Shown here: piece after piece, positions 61,578 through 64,000 of the stretch
Layout of the letters: each line of letters begins with the position of its first letter
How positions within the stretch are numbered: the first letter of the stretch is position 1
Assembly (NCBI RefSeq): GCF_050947335.1
Contig: NW_027473361.1
Location: 62,001 to 126,000, forward strand
DNA from: Megachile rotundata
Lineage: Eukaryota; Arthropoda; Insecta; Hymenoptera; Megachilidae
Length of the DNA stretch: 64,000 nt
Reading direction: 5' to 3'
The notes under the pieces: generated by a model
What the model saw: the letters and a program-made list of their open reading frames with translations, nothing else
The model's database searches: none
Told to the model about the DNA's origin: nothing
Position numbers and translations under genes: made by a program

Positions 61578-64000
61578 ACAATCACAATCATACTATCGCA
61601 ATCATACAATCACAATCATACCATCACAATCATACAATCACAACCATACAATCATAATCATACAATCACAATCATACAATCATAATCATACAATCACAAT
61701 CATACAATCGCAATCATACAATCGCAATCATACAATCACAATCATACAATCACAATCATACAATCATAATCATATAATCACAATCATACAATCACAATCA
61801 TACTATCGCAATCATACAATCACAATCATACCATCACAATCATACAATTACAATCATACAATCACAATCATACAATCACAATCATAAGATCACAATCATA
61901 TAATCACAATCACACAATCACAATCATACAATCACAATCATACAATCACAATCATACAATCACAATCATACAATCACAATCATACAATCATAATCATACA
62001 ATCACAATCATACAATCCCAATCATACAATTACAATCTCCCAAATACAATCATACAATCACAATCAAACACTCACAATCATTGAATCACAATCATACAAT
62101 CACAATCATACTATCGCAATCATACAATCACAATCATACCATCACAATCATACAATCACAACCATACAATCACAATCATGCAATCAGAATCATACAATCA
62201 TAATCATACAATGACAATCATACAATCACAATCATACAATCACAATCATACAATGACAATCATACAATCACAATCATACAATCACAATCATACAATCACA
62301 ATCATACATTCACAATCATAAAACCACAATCAGACAATCACAATCGTACAATCACAATCATACAATCACAATCATACGATCACAATCATACAATTACTAC
62401 TATACAATCACAATCATACAAAAACAATCTTACAATCACAATCATACAATCGCAATCATACAATCACAATCATACAATCACAATCATACAAAAACAATCT
62501 TACAATCACAATCATACAATCGCAATCATACAATCACAATCATACAATCACAATCATACAATCACAATCATACAATCAAAATCATACAATCGCAATCATA
62601 CTATCACAATCATGCAATCACAATCATACAATCGCAAGCATACAATCCCAATCATACTATCACAATCATACAATCACAATTATGCAATCACAATCATACA
62701 ATCATAATCAGACAATGACAATCATACAATCACAATCATACAATCACAATCATACAATCACAATCATACAATCACAATCATACAATCACAATCATAGAAC
62801 CACAATCAGACAATCACAATCATACAATCACAATCGTACAATCACAATCATACAATCACAGTCATACGATCACAGTCATACAATCACAATCATACTATCA
62901 CAATCATACAATCACAATCATACAATCACAATCATACAATCGCAATCATACAATCACAATCACACAATCACAATCATACAATCGCAATCATACAGTCACA
63001 ATCATACAATCACAATCATACAGTCACAATCATACTATCGCAATCATACGATCACAATCATACCATCACAATCATACAATCACAACCATACAATCAGAAT
63101 CATACAATCACAACCATACAATCATAATCATACAATCACAATCATACAATCGCAATCATACAATCACAATATTACAATCACAATCATACAATCACAATCG
63201 TACTATCGCAATCATACAATCACAATCATACAATCACAATCATACAATCGCAATCATACAGTCACAATCATACAATCACAATCATACAGTCACAATCATA
63301 CTATCGCAATCATACGATCACAATCATACCATCACAATCATACAATCACAACCATACAATCAGAATCATACAATCACAACCATACAATCATAATCATACA
63401 ATCACAATCATACAATCGCAATCATACAATCGCAATCATACAATCACAATCATACAATCACAATCATACAATCATAATCATATAATCACAATCATACAAT
63501 CACAATCATACTATCGCAATCATACAATCACAATCATACCATCACAATCATACAATTACAATCATACAATCACAATCATACAATCACAATCATAAGATCA
63601 CAATCATATAATCACAATCACACAATCACAATCATACAATCACAATCATACAATCACAATCATACAATCACAATCATACAATCATAATCATACAATCACA
63701 ATCATACAATCCCAATCATACAATTACAATCTCCCAAATACAATCATACAATCACAATCAAACACTCACAATCATTGAATCACAATCATACAATCACAAT
63801 CATACTACCGCAATCATACAATCACAATCATACCATCACAATCATACAATTACAATCATACAATCACAATCATACAATCACAATCGTACAATCACAGTCA
63901 TACAATCACAATCTTACAATCACAATCATACTATCACAATCACGCAATCACAATCATACAATCACAATCATACAATCACAATCATACAATCACAATCATA
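61578..64000 (+). repeat. 2,800-bp tandem duplication, copy 2 (cut by window end)
   Basis: About 2,423 of the expected 2,800 bp are present before the window ends. It begins at a junction where CACACAATCACAATC (end of the 39.9-kb-type segment) meets CATACTATCGC. It appears identical to copy 1, which means either a very recent event or an assembly duplication. Confidence 0.87.

Larger units (their letters stand above)
1..64000 (+). repeat. 14-bp satellite array, higher-order
   Basis: The whole window is a head-to-tail array of CATACAATCACAAT, about 4,570 units, with no unique sequence and no inverted block. The unit contains no G on this strand (7 A, 4 C, 3 T), so the other strand is GT-rich. 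Common variants replace one or two bases, for example TCGCAAT, TCATAAT, TCAGAAT, CATACTATC, CATACCATC and CACACAATC. Rarer variants sit in fixed orders and form cassettes that recur every few kb, which is the higher-order repeat. Both ends of the window lie inside the array. Such arrays are known from eukaryotic heterochromatin and subtelomeres; the chromosomal location and species here cannot be told. I see no gene anywhere in it. Confidence 0.98.

Noticed and set aside
1..64000. A repetitive structural or ice-binding-like protein, because of the regular T-I-T peptide motif
   Set aside because: The motif follows directly from translating the DNA repeat. It occurs in all three frames and is broken by stops every few hundred bases, so there is no sign of selection on a protein.
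1..64000. CRISPR array
   Set aside because: There are no unique spacers between repeats; the units are directly adjacent and only 14 bp long.
1..64000. Telomere repeat, because the minus strand is GT-rich
   Set aside because: The unit lacks the G runs typical of telomere repeats, has many internal variants and does not resemble a known telomere motif.
1..64000. G-quadruplex or Z-DNA tract
   Set aside because: Neither strand has GG runs in the canonical unit, and there is no long alternating purine-pyrimidine stretch beyond short CACA.
1..64000. C/EBP or CCAAT-box sites in TCGCAAT units
   Set aside because: Only a half-site is present, and it comes from a one-base variant of the repeat; no paired site or promoter context is seen.
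1..64000. Inverted repeats or palindromes forming cruciforms
   Set aside because: All units face the same way and the unit has no self-complementary stretch of useful length.

Overview
The window is one uninterrupted head-to-tail satellite (minisatellite) array. It is about 4,570 copies of a 14-bp unit, CATACAATCACAAT on the + strand (ATTGTGATTGTATG on the - strand). I find no gene, RNA gene, transposon, CRISPR array, promoter, origin or unique-sequence island. The array runs off both window ends, so its true size is above 64 kb. A gene-free array of this size points to a eukaryotic chromosome in a heterochromatic, (peri)centromeric or subtelomeric setting. Nothing in the sequence identifies the species.

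The unit looks like a dimer of ACAATC with an extra AT. All copies face the same way. Variation is almost entirely substitutions and gain or loss of whole 14-bp units. I found one break of register, an extra base near 10,292. Units start at positions equal to 2 mod 14 before it and 3 mod 14 after it. Variant units recur in fixed orders as 'cassettes', giving a higher-order pattern several kb long.

Layout: (1) 1-10.29 kb, first register block, with a 280-bp tandem duplication (about 861-1420), a ~1.9-kb tandem pair (about 3,535-7,250), and segments that reappear at 9.4-12.4 kb. (2) 10.29-14.6 kb, mosaic of first-block cassettes. (3) about 15.35-35.63 kb, copy 1 of a large segmental duplication, with ~2.7-kb, 1,484-bp, 2,212-bp and 574-bp internal duplications. 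(4) about 34.57-43.6 kb, further tandem pairs (2,142/2,016 bp and 1,890/1,862 bp). (5) about 43.6-60.45 kb, copy 2 of the large block, displaced by 28,616, 28,588, then 24,822 bp and lacking about 3.8 kb of copy 1. (6) 58.78-64.0 kb, a 2,800-bp tandem duplication whose copies I could not tell apart where compared, the second cut by the window end. Every displacement is a multiple of 14, plus 1 where it crosses 10,292.

The + strand has many open frames only because the unit has no stop codon in any frame. They read a 14-residue cycle (SYNHNHTITIIQSQ) and stop wherever a variant unit makes TAA or TAG. They are not genes. The main interest lies in the nested duplication history, near-absence of indels, strong strand asymmetry, and CpG-type variants at every CpA of the unit.
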